From Symsagittifera roscoffensis (taxonomy: Eukaryota > Xenacoelomorpha > Acoela > Convolutidae), in contig NC_087068.1 of NCBI RefSeq assembly GCF_963678635.1, positions 23,308,197 through 23,372,196 on the forward strand: DNA of 64,000 nucleotides, in the 5' to 3' direction. The notes under the pieces are model-generated. The model did not search any database. It saw nothing but the letters and a program-made list of their open reading frames with translations, and was not told the origin of the DNA. Both the position numbers and the translations under genes were made by a program. Positions 9,442-17,703 of this stretch are shown here, piece after piece; the stretch's first letter is position 1, and every line of letters starts with the position of its first letter.

Positions 9442-11373
9442 TTAGCGACTGGACAAAGACCTCGGGTTGAAGAAGGGTGGGTTTGGAGGTGGTCCGAACG
9501 TGACCTGTGCTGTCTCCAGCAATTCTGCCTCTAGCGCACATATGTGTCTTTGGAAGACGTTGTTCAACCACTCCACCCCTCTGGGCCTATCAAAGTGAAT
9601 GCCATCCGCGGATGCATCGTCAGGGAAAGAGGATAGCTCCATTTGTTCAGCCACGTCCAGTAGCCTAAGGGGAAGGACACTCCTTTGATGTACCTTCCTG
9701 ATTGCTTCGTTCAGGCCTCGCACTTTTGTGTTCATCTCCACTGCATGTTGATCCGCTCCCATGTTGTAGGGAACAGTACATACCGTGAGAATGGCCGGAT
9801 CCATTTGGATCCGTATTTCCTCGAGAATGCAGCTCATCTTTTCGTGCAGCCTTGTCACCTTCCTTGCTTCCCCCCTGGACACATCATTCGTCCCGACCAT
9901 CAGGGTGACCGTGTATGCACTCACCATCCCTAACATCTCAAGTGTCGCTAACATCTGCGGCGTTGCGGCTCCGGCGAAGCTCAAGATTCCCGTTTGCCAA
10001 TGGAACTGGATCCGGGTCAGCACCCGCAGCAAGCTGTCCCCAATGATCAAGTGAACCACGCCTTCAGGCACTCGCGGATGCGTGAAGTACTCCACCCAAG
10101 TCGCGTCGTGGAAGCAATCTCTCCTCTCCCTCTGCGCCGCGTTCCAGTCTATCCGATTGTGCTTGCGATATCTCCCTTCCGTATTCTTCTTGTAGCTTGA
10201 GATCACCACACTCCTGACAGGTTGCTCCCCCCACGTCGAGGGTAAGTCCGCTCTTGCCGAACCCTCGCGACTCCTCAGCTGTAGCCGCTCTTGCAACTCT
10301 TTCAATCGTGACGAGCTGCCACTCACCTGACTACTACCCGGGGTCGAACTCGGCGTATATCCAGGCAGCGCGACGTCCATCAATGGTCGTATTACTTGAG
10401 TCTCCATGCCGCGCAGGGAGAACGCTGATTCGGGTGGGATACATACCTCCAGCCCCTCGTTCATATGTTCCTGAGCCGCACGATCGAGGTTGAATCGTCC
10501 CTTCGACCTAGAAGCTTCATCTACCTCCATGCGTGACTCTGGCCTTGAGACAGTCACTACCCGTTCTTTGGGCCTAGCCCCTTTCTGCATATCGAGCTCG
10601 CGTTGTTGTCGCTGGATCCTCTCAAGTTTTGCCTGATCTCTCTCGAGAGCCTGCTTCAGCTGCTCACAATTCGCGGCATTCTCCCGCACCCTTTCTGCCT
10701 GTAGCCGTTCAGCTCTCATCATGTCCAGTTCTCTCCGCGCTTGGTCCCTCTCAAGTACCGCTTGATCCCGGTCGAGGTTCGCCTTGTTTCTTTCCCGCTG
10801 GGTTCTCTCGAGTTCTCTCTTCATGGCACTGACGTCCGGATAAGCTTCCCCCGTCTGCTGTGCCCGTGTCATCGATGATACTTTACTCGTACTCTGGCTC
10901 GTGGACCTGACTGATGGTCTGACCGGCAGTGGGAATTCCCCCGCGCCATACTCCGTATTGTTGTTCAGGCCAGGGTTTCTCGCCAAATCGAACCCCCTTA
11001 TCGCTCCATCCACGTTCCAGGACAGCCATCTGGTTTGTTCTTGATTGGACACTCCATCAGTGGTGTAGCCTACCATCAAAACCGCCTCCGTCGCAGACTC
11101 CCGACATTCGCCCTGTTCCTCCAATTGGAGGATGGCATTCAGCATCACTGCCATTCTCTCGTCCACTTGAGTATAATCCAGGTCCCTCAGCCGCCTGTAT
11201 AATTCGTCAAGTGTGGGCTTTTTCAGAGCCGATGGCATGGACTTCCAGAATCGATCTGCCATTTCTGTGATTCCAATTGGGTCCTTGAGTATTAGCAACT
11301 TGAGTTTCACCTGAGCAACTTGAATTTCACCTGAGCAACTTGAGTTTGAGCAGCTTGAGTTTTCTTCCTTCAA
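9442..11373 (-). CDS. Coiled-coil protein with C-terminal SGNH-hydrolase (GDSL esterase-like) domain
   Basis: The 643-residue ORF has a predicted coiled coil at about 183-265 (dense R/E/Q/L heptads), a Ser/Pro-rich linker, and an SGNH fold at about 438-605. The four signature blocks are visible: GDSLL (Ser447), a glycine in SFAGA (about 468), GTND (494-497) and DGIH (Asp590, His593), so the Ser-Asp-His triad and the oxyanion Asn look intact. SGNH enzymes hydrolyse esters of lipids or sugars. Such a domain is known in ORF1 proteins of some LINEs; its role in an LTR element is not established. The first ~37 codons run through a 20-bp repeat whose length is not a multiple of three, so Met38 (codon at 11262) may be the true start. 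A splice-acceptor-like site lies upstream near 11416. Confidence 0.85.
   Translation of the reverse strand: MKEENSSCSNSSCSGEIQVAQVKLKLLILKDPIGITEMADRFWKSMPSALKKPTLDELYRRLRDLDYTQVDERMAVMLNAILQLEEQGECRESATEAVLMVGYTTDGVSNQEQTRWLSWNVDGAIRGFDLARNPGLNNNTEYGAGEFPLPVRPSVRSTSQSTSKVSSMTRAQQTGEAYPDVSAMKRELERTQRERNKANLDRDQAVLERDQARRELDMMRAERLQAERVRENAANCEQLKQALERDQAKLERIQRQQRELDMQKGARPKERVVTVSRPESRMEVDEASRSKGRFNLDRAAQEHMNEGLEVCIPPESAFSLRGMETQVIRPLMDVALPGYTPSSTPGSSQVSGSSSRLKELQERLQLRSREGSARADLPSTWGEQPVRSVVISSYKKNTEGRYRKHNRIDWNAAQRERRDCFHDATWVEYFTHPRVPEGVVHLIIGDSLLRVLTRIQFHWQTGILSFAGAATPQMLATLEMLGMVSAYTVTLMVGTNDVSRGEARKVTRLHEKMSCILEEIRIQMDPAILTVCTVPYNMGADQHAVEMNTKVRGLNEAIRKVHQRSVLPLRLLDVAEQMELSSFPDDASADGIHFDRPRGVEWLNNVFQRHICALEAELLETAQVTFGPPPNPPFFNPRSLSSR
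11294..11355. repeat. 20-bp direct repeat, three copies
   Basis: Units beginning GCAACTTGAGTTTCACCTGA start at 11295, 11315 and 11335, the last one diverging after 12 bases. Each carries a CTTGA core. The array overlaps the apparent N-terminus of the SGNH ORF and probably belongs to its leader. Confidence 0.8.
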
Positions 11374-11696
11374 TTGAATATAGATGAGTAGTCAACGTGA
11401 GTTCAACAAATCAATCTGAAAATAACACCCGATTTTTTAGACTGACAAGCTCTGTCCCTAACCAGAAAACCCCATTACTTTTATGATTAAAAACCCTCTC
11501 CTTTTCGCCCTACTAAAATAGTTCAATTGAAATATTCTAAAAACCTGCAGATACATTTTATGTTTTAGCACCATCAATCATTCAAAATAATAATTGTCAT
11601 GCCAATCACCCCTAAGATCCCTTACCTGTTTTGTACCCCAGTACCTAGCTCAAGACTCCTCCCTCACACCCGACTCTATTTCCCCGTGTACCCGAC
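11374..11696 (-). other. Inter-ORF region with candidate splice acceptor
   Basis: This AT-richer gap separates the macrodomain ORF from the SGNH ORF. In element sense a pyrimidine-rich run ending TTATTTTCAG (AG at 11417-11416) lies 42 nt before the next ORF's first ATG, in the right place to make a spliced subgenomic mRNA for the downstream ORFs. No matching donor was identified. Confidence 0.4.
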
Positions 11697-13196
11697 TCAG
11701 GCGATGCTCAAGTAGTACTTCTTATGAAGATACACCACTATCTCAGTTTCTGCAAAGACCACATGTAGGATAGCGTACAATTCCCTTGGGCTCAGTTTGC
11801 CCCTGTTTGGGTCATACACCGGCATTGAGACCTCTGTTATCCCTCTTTCAATCATGAAGTCTCGTAGTCTTGTCAGTGCCAACATTACGTGTTCGGGATC
11901 AATTGTGCTCCTGTCATTGACCCTCGTTACTAGGAAGCACAGGTATTTCCCTAGGACTTGTGCTACTGATGGTGGGAGCGCTGCCATCCCTCCCAGTCCT
12001 GGTCTCTGTCTGAACAGAAACTCTACGTTTTGGTATTCTCTCTTGAAATCAGCTTCCAGTCTTGATTTGAAACTCATGTCTGCCGTGATGCAGATCGCGC
12101 TCGTTCTGTTTGACAGGATGAAGTCACTATCTGTTATCATGATGTTTTCCGAGTACTGATTGGGTATTTCAAACTTCGTTTTGAAATTCCGGCCTATGTT
12201 AGGCTCTGGCTCTTGTTCTTCCAGCTCCAATTCGCTGGTTTCTCTCACTTCCTTGAGCTTCTTTATCATCAAATTTTCGGTGTGGGTAAGTCCTACCCCC
12301 ACTCCCCGGACAAAAATATTTATCGACGTCCCCGTCGATGTTGTCGGGTCTAAATTGTCCGGTGGAATGTCCAGCGGCCTGTCTGTCGCCGCCCAGCCGA
12401 AGAGAGGGTCTTTTGACTTCATGTGTTTTTCCGCTGACACGTCGACTTGCTGGATACTTTGTCCTCCATGGCCTTCGTCTTTGACGTCGCGTATCCACTC
12501 TAGTATCCTCAAGTTCGTGTTCTCCCTCCTCTCTATCTCGCTCTGTTCGAGGTCCGTCTCCATTTCTGATGTCGAGTAATCTTCCTGCGGATAGTATCCT
12601 CCATCATCAATGACCTGCCATTCCTCTTCGGCTTCCAGTTCGCCTGCACTCAGTAATTCCTCGCCCAATTTGTCTGGCTGTATCTTGTCAATCAAGAAGT
12701 CATCCCCGTATCTGTTGTATCTCATACCCGTCCGTTTACGATGGCCAGTTCTGGTTCCCGGTGATATTGGTCGATCCGGCTCCATCCACTTCGGCACCTC
12801 ATCTTGCTCCGGGTCGTTCCAGTCTTCTTCTGCAAACGATCCTGCTTCAGACTCCACCTCTATCTTTTCATTGTCGTCCAAGCTCAAGTTTTCATTGCCA
12901 TCATTTTTCTCCCTGGTGCCCTTCTCATTCACTTCACACGCTGGTTCTACCACCAGGTACTCGAGACCCTCCATGTCTTTCGGTAGGCACCAGTCTTCCG
13001 GGGACGGGACGTGAGGCTTCAGATTTTCGTAATGTGCTGCTCGCCCAGTACTCAAGCGGTAGAACCGTCCTTGCTGATGTACTTCCGTTATCATGAATGG
13101 TCCCCTCCACTTCTTGAGTAGTTTCTTTGTTCCCTTGGGCGGTATGACATTTTGGAAGACCCACACGTACTGGCCCACTTCATATTTTTTCGTCAT
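11697..13196 (-). CDS. Integrase C-terminal GPY/F module fused to acidic linker and TARG1-like macrodomain
   Basis: Residues 1-65 of this 499-residue ORF are the C-terminal module of Ty3/gypsy integrases (V-G-x-x-V-W-V start, GPF at 32-34). A long acidic, probably disordered linker follows. Residues about 352-492 match the layout of macrodomains of the TARG1/C6orf130 (ADP-ribosyl-glutamate hydrolase) group: strand AICITADM, helix with FKREY, strand YLCFLVTR, helix with LTRLRDFM, strand EVSMPVYD, and a final helix-strand. The loop with the GCG and catalytic Asp of active members is not conserved (PNRGKLS here), and the active-site Lys position appears to be Arg, so it may bind but not cleave ADP-ribose, or have another role. 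The frame overlaps the end of the integrase ORF by 17 nt in another frame; it is probably expressed as the integrase C-terminus. Confidence 0.75.
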   Translation of the reverse strand: MTKKYEVGQYVWVFQNVIPPKGTKKLLKKWRGPFMITEVHQQGRFYRLSTGRAAHYENLKPHVPSPEDWCLPKDMEGLEYLVVEPACEVNEKGTREKNDGNENLSLDDNEKIEVESEAGSFAEEDWNDPEQDEVPKWMEPDRPISPGTRTGHRKRTGMRYNRYGDDFLIDKIQPDKLGEELLSAGELEAEEEWQVIDDGGYYPQEDYSTSEMETDLEQSEIERRENTNLRILEWIRDVKDEGHGGQSIQQVDVSAEKHMKSKDPLFGWAATDRPLDIPPDNLDPTTSTGTSINIFVRGVGVGLTHTENLMIKKLKEVRETSELELEEQEPEPNIGRNFKTKFEIPNQYSENIMITDSDFILSNRTSAICITADMSFKSRLEADFKREYQNVEFLFRQRPGLGGMAALPPSVAQVLGKYLCFLVTRVNDRSTIDPEHVMLALTRLRDFMIERGITEVSMPVYDPNRGKLSPRELYAILHVVFAETEIVVYLHKKYYLSIA

Positions 13197-14091
13197 ATTT
13201 CTTGCGTTGTCTCATTTGCGCTTGCGCCGTGTTCCTCCTGCATAGCTCGTTTAGCTCTTGTTGTCTTTTGATCGCTTCCTTCACGTATGCCTGAGGCGAC
13301 GTCCTCTTCCCCTCGTATTCTGGGTAGCAGAATGTTAGAGGCATCGCCCTCTCACTGCCCGTCAACATCATGGAAGGACTGATGCCCGTCGTTGAGTGCT
13401 GTGTACTGTTGTAGGCTCCTACTACCTGTGGCAGGTATTTGTCCCAGTCCGTCATGTATCTTGAGCAGTACACCCTTAACATGTTGACCAGTGTCCTGTT
13501 CTGTCTCTCTACCAACCCATTGGTCTGTGGATGATAGGTCGTCGAGTGTGCTTGAGCAATGTGCGATCTCCTCATCAATTCTTTCGTCAAGTCCCCCACA
13601 AAAGCTTTGCCGTTGCCCGACTGGAAAGTCATTGGACAACCATACCGCGATATCCAATGCGTTATCAAATGATCACATGTCTCCTCGGCCGAGGTTGTTT
13701 GGCACGGGACCGCTTCCGCCAACTTTGTGAAGTGATCTATTATAACTAGTATTTGGTTATAACCCGACTCCGTCATGCAGATTTTCTGATGGTCTATCTG
13801 CACCACTACATTGAATTCCGAACTCTCGACAGATTTGAGGGGAAACTTCATCTTTCTTGGGTCTTTTACTTGAAGGCATGCTAGGCAGGCATTCACCCAT
13901 CTCTCGCAAGCTTTTCTCATTCCCGGCCAATCAAACCTATGAAGTATCCTTTGTTGTACTTTATCTATCCCCTGGTGGCCCATCTGGTCGTGTGATCTGA
14001 AAAGCACCTCCGTTTGGTACAATTGTGGTAGTATGATGAGGTTGTGTTTGTGTAATACCTTTTCCTCATCTCTCCTCTTGCACGCTACCAC
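13180..14091 (-). CDS. pol: Integrase catalytic region
   Basis: The HHCC zinc-binding region is visible (H-x4-H in HDQMGH, C-x2-C in CLAC), then an RNase H-fold core with the first Asp (QIDHQ) and the Glu (LVERQN). The second catalytic Asp, expected in the S-D-x-G block, is Gly here (codon GGC at 13617-13615), a single-base difference from Asp. The frame is in phase with pol upstream: from the TAG at 14139-14137 through 14092 it is open and continues integrase homology, so the true module begins before the first Met at 14091. It ends early at 13180 near an A6 run (around 13186-13191), and the homology continues in the next frame as the GPY/F module. Confidence 0.9.
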   Translation of the reverse strand: MVACKRRDEEKVLHKHNLIILPQLYQTEVLFRSHDQMGHQGIDKVQQRILHRFDWPGMRKACERWVNACLACLQVKDPRKMKFPLKSVESSEFNVVVQIDHQKICMTESGYNQILVIIDHFTKLAEAVPCQTTSAEETCDHLITHWISRYGCPMTFQSGNGKAFVGDLTKELMRRSHIAQAHSTTYHPQTNGLVERQNRTLVNMLRVYCSRYMTDWDKYLPQVVGAYNSTQHSTTGISPSMMLTGSERAMPLTFCYPEYEGKRTSPQAYVKEAIKRQQELNELCRRNTAQAQMRQRKKYDEKI

Positions 14092-14136
14092 CCCATCAGC
14101 TGTGTGATAAAGTAAGTTTTTCTTTTCTTTGTAGAA

Positions 14137-17100
14137 CTAGCTCAAGATCTTGTAGCTGTCTTCCTCAAGTTCCCCCTTCTCCCTGACCCCCGACTGGATC
14201 CATTTGGAGAGATTACTTGTCATTTTGTCATTCTTCTGGGCTCTTATTAGGTCTGACAGCCTATATCTCGCCTTGACATGCTCCTTTAGCGCCATGATCT
14301 GTCCATTCATCTCACCAGGGTTGTGGATGTCATCACTCAGTTTCACGCATATCATCCTTTTCACGATTTTCATGTCGTCTTCTGGTACCAGATTCGTTCT
14401 GACGTTCGAGTTGCACGACAGTTCCCTGAATGGCTTTCTTGAAACCGCAATTTTCTCAAGTTCTTCACCACCTCGTACCTCTTGTATGTCCAGATTGTAC
14501 GTTCCTGAAGATGGATCCGTCTGTAACTCCCTGTCGTGTTGTCTTATCTTCTCTTCCGCCAATATCATGCACAGACTATCCTGGTCTTCACTGCTCTCAT
14601 CCGAGTCTTTATCCCATTCTTCATGCTCCCCTGACAATTTCCCTTCTCCGGTTTCTTCTTCTTCTATGAACCTGGACCACTCCCCGGGCTCTTGATCTAG
14701 TCCCAGGTGTTCAGCCTCTTCTTTGAACGCCACTTTCTTTTTCCTAACCTTGGTCTGTTCCAGAACGTCCTCGGGGATTTTGTCAACTAGTGACCGCACG
14801 GTGTCCTTGCTATCAGCGACGCTCCCTGTTGAGAGGTCAGTATTGTTCACTGTTTCTTGTTTCCGAAGTATGGTGACTTCCGGTTCCTTTTGACCCTTCT
14901 CTTGGATCACGGGTTTGTCATCTGATAATTTCTCAAGCAGCCTCATTAAATCTTCATCTATTCGGGCAGTTCCCGCTTCTACCTGATCGAGATCATAACC
15001 TTTTGCCTTGAGCGTTTCCCTCACGATCTTGGACTTGAGCATTATCTCTACCGGAATCCTTCTGCTTTTCTTCAAGATGGTCTTTTCTGGATGTTCTTTA
15101 GGTAATTCCGGATGATCTTCAATCGGTTTGCCTGATTTGTCCAGCCATCTCGTGAGTGGAAGACAGTCGTACGTTTCCTTGTCCATGAAGGAGAAGCCAT
15201 CTTTGATCTCAGGTCTGTCCGCCTCTCTTTGTTCTTGTCTCTCGTAGAACTCCGTCTTCTTACTCAAGCTGTCAGCATTTTGATGTTTATCTCGTGTTCT
15301 ATGCTCAATTATCATGTTGTATCCGTCTAGGCGAACTATCCACCTCCCAATGTAACTTTGGTCCATTGAGTACGTTTTCAGCCAGCTTAGTGCTCGATTG
15401 TCGACTCGCAGCTTGAAGGGCTCACTGCCTAGGTATGCCCTGTATTTCTCGACAAAGGTGATCACTGCGAACATCTCTGCTTTCGGTGCTCCGTACTTCA
15501 TTTCTGTGTCACTTAGGACTTTGCTCCCGTACGCTATTGGTCTCAAGACTGTCTTCCCATTCCATTCTTGTTCCTGATGGAGAATTCCTGAAATCGCAAC
15601 TACCGATGCATCCGTGTCCAGCACGTACATCCCCTTCTCAGTCGGCATCCCTAGTACTGGTGCCTCGCATAGCTCTTTCTTTATCCTCTTGAATGACTCT
15701 TCTGCTGCGTTGTTCCATGTGAACTTCTTGCCCTTGTGCCTCATCAATTGTTGCATTGGGTACACCTTGTCCGCATAGCCTTTGATGAACTCTCTGTAGT
15801 AGTTAGCGAAGCCCAGGAAGCTCATCAACTGGTGTTCCGTCTTCGGTGACTTCCAGGTTAGGACTGCTTCCACGGCGTCTGGATCAGGTCTGATGCCGTG
15901 CTTGTCTACCATCCTGCCCAAGTATTTTATTGAGTCCTTGAGTATCTCGCACTTTGATGGTTTACACTTTAGCCCCGATCTTTTCATGCACGCGAACACC
16001 TCGTCCAGTCTCTCAATGTGGTCTTCTAGTGTTGGCGTTGCTATTACCACGTCATCCACGTAGCACATTACCAGATTGCCATACTTCTTTGTCACGCCTA
16101 TCAGCGCGTGTGCCATCAATCGCTGAAACGTGGCTGTGGCATTGCAAAGTCCAAACGGCATCCGTTTCCACTGAAACAGACCCAACTCGCAGGCAAACCT
16201 TGTCTTGTCCCTGTCCTGCTTCCGTAGTGGTACCTGCCAAAAGGCCGAGCCTAAATCAAGAGTCGTAAAAAATTTTGCATCACCTAACTTCGAGAGGCTC
16301 TCATCAATCCTAGGTATGGGATAGGCATCCTTCACCGTGACGGAGTTCAGGTATCGAAAGTCACAACAAAACCTCAACTGGTCGCCTTTCTTTTTGGCCA
16401 TCACTACTCCACACGCCCACGGTGACTTGGATGGTTCTATCAGGTCATACTCTAGTAACGTTTCGATCTCTTTTCTACACGCCTCTGATTTGTGCGGGGT
16501 CATGCGCCTCGCCCCCTCCCTGTGCGGTACCGCATTCTCCTCAAGTTCTATTTCATGCTCAACGAAATTACAACACCCGATATCCGCTTTGTGCTTCGAA
16601 AAAACTTCCTCGTTCCGCTCTAGTACGTCCTTGATGGCTTCGAGCTGTTCATCTTTCAGTTTGCCCCTCAAGTGTTCAATCTCCGGCAGAACCGGTTTAT
16701 CAGTTTGCATTTCATCTAGTGTGGATCGCTCTGGAAAGTTTGAACAGCTCGACAGCCCATCGTCCGTTTCTGACTTAAGTGATTTAATAAGACCTGAAGA
16801 ATCTTTTATTTTCTGCAATTGTCTCAAGATACAAATTTTGTCCCTGTGATTGGGACAACCAACAACTTCATTCTGTTTCGAGTTCTCAATTGTTTCATAT
16901 CGAGTTTTAACCGGTAAAGCATATCCCAGTTTCCTCCCTCTCTGTATCGTGATCGGTATATCAAGGGTATTCAACAAGACACTGACGCAGAGGCCGCTCT
17001 TCGTTATCGAGAAGGATCTTCCTAAAACAGCAGCACTTTGACTATTAGGATTCGGAACTATACACACTTGCTTATTGTCACTTAATTCATTGTAATTTTT

Positions 17101-17703
17101 CATCCGCAAGCCTACGATTGCCGCTTCATTTGCCTTTAGCCTCACCCTCCTACTCAAGAACACCGGTGCTTTGCTTTCATTTGCCATTATTAAATTTACC
17201 GGTTTGATTGCGTACCTCCTATTCGGGTTCCGTATCCTGAACATTGCGTTGTTTAGATCAATCGCTACATCAAAGTTCCTGATGAAGTCTCTGCCTAAAA
17301 TAAATTGGTCGGACTCATCTAGGTTTTCTACTACAAGAAAACTCATCCACAGGTTACGTTCCCCCAGATTGAGCGCTATTATCGGCGTTCTGCCCAACAC
17401 GCGCAGGGCCCCTTTGTTCGCAGCCGATAACCGTTTTCTCGAATCTATCAAGTCATCTTTGTTGAAGCCCATTCGTTCCCAAGTTTCGATTGGTATGACA
17501 CTCAAGACCGCTCCCGTATCAAGTAACCCACGTAACTGAGTCTTCTTGCCACTTATGTCTAGCATGTGCCCTGTCACATCTGCCTCTGTCCCGATGTGCA
17601 TCGCATCTTCTTCAAGCATGGCGCAGTGTCCAATCGATCTCACCTTTAACTCTTCCTTCCCTACGTAGATTTGCCCAATTAGGTCTTCATCACATGTTAT
17701 CAT
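14137..17703 (-). CDS. pol: Pol: aspartic protease, reverse transcriptase and RNase H
   Basis: The 1188-residue ORF has a retropepsin-type protease (DTGA at 62-65, second conserved block ILGRD near 135-139), an RT with FCCDFR (445-450), PFGLCNA (516-522) and YVDD at 548-551, and an RNase H starting at YVLDTDAS (Asp696, Asp698). After RNase H there are roughly 350 residues rich in Lys and Glu with no recognised domain before the TAG stop, unlike compact gypsy Pols where integrase follows closely. The ATG overlaps the gag stop by 14 nt in a +1 relation, so translation could occur by termination-reinitiation or frameshifting. All catalytic motifs in this part look intact. Confidence 0.95.
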   Translation of the reverse strand: MITCDEDLIGQIYVGKEELKVRSIGHCAMLEEDAMHIGTEADVTGHMLDISGKKTQLRGLLDTGAVLSVIPIETWERMGFNKDDLIDSRKRLSAANKGALRVLGRTPIIALNLGERNLWMSFLVVENLDESDQFILGRDFIRNFDVAIDLNNAMFRIRNPNRRYAIKPVNLIMANESKAPVFLSRRVRLKANEAAIVGLRMKNYNELSDNKQVCIVPNPNSQSAAVLGRSFSITKSGLCVSVLLNTLDIPITIQRGRKLGYALPVKTRYETIENSKQNEVVGCPNHRDKICILRQLQKIKDSSGLIKSLKSETDDGLSSCSNFPERSTLDEMQTDKPVLPEIEHLRGKLKDEQLEAIKDVLERNEEVFSKHKADIGCCNFVEHEIELEENAVPHREGARRMTPHKSEACRKEIETLLEYDLIEPSKSPWACGVVMAKKKGDQLRFCCDFRYLNSVTVKDAYPIPRIDESLSKLGDAKFFTTLDLGSAFWQVPLRKQDRDKTRFACELGLFQWKRMPFGLCNATATFQRLMAHALIGVTKKYGNLVMCYVDDVVIATPTLEDHIERLDEVFACMKRSGLKCKPSKCEILKDSIKYLGRMVDKHGIRPDPDAVEAVLTWKSPKTEHQLMSFLGFANYYREFIKGYADKVYPMQQLMRHKGKKFTWNNAAEESFKRIKKELCEAPVLGMPTEKGMYVLDTDASVVAISGILHQEQEWNGKTVLRPIAYGSKVLSDTEMKYGAPKAEMFAVITFVEKYRAYLGSEPFKLRVDNRALSWLKTYSMDQSYIGRWIVRLDGYNMIIEHRTRDKHQNADSLSKKTEFYERQEQREADRPEIKDGFSFMDKETYDCLPLTRWLDKSGKPIEDHPELPKEHPEKTILKKSRRIPVEIMLKSKIVRETLKAKGYDLDQVEAGTARIDEDLMRLLEKLSDDKPVIQEKGQKEPEVTILRKQETVNNTDLSTGSVADSKDTVRSLVDKIPEDVLEQTKVRKKKVAFKEEAEHLGLDQEPGEWSRFIEEEETGEGKLSGEHEEWDKDSDESSEDQDSLCMILAEEKIRQHDRELQTDPSSGTYNLDIQEVRGGEELEKIAVSRKPFRELSCNSNVRTNLVPEDDMKIVKRMICVKLSDDIHNPGEMNGQIMALKEHVKARYRLSDLIRAQKNDKMTSNLSKWIQSGVREKGELEEDSYKILS

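Noticed and set aside
2407-11373. Retroviral-type envelope gene
   Set aside because: Position after pol fits, but there is no signal peptide, fusion peptide, cleavage site or membrane anchor.
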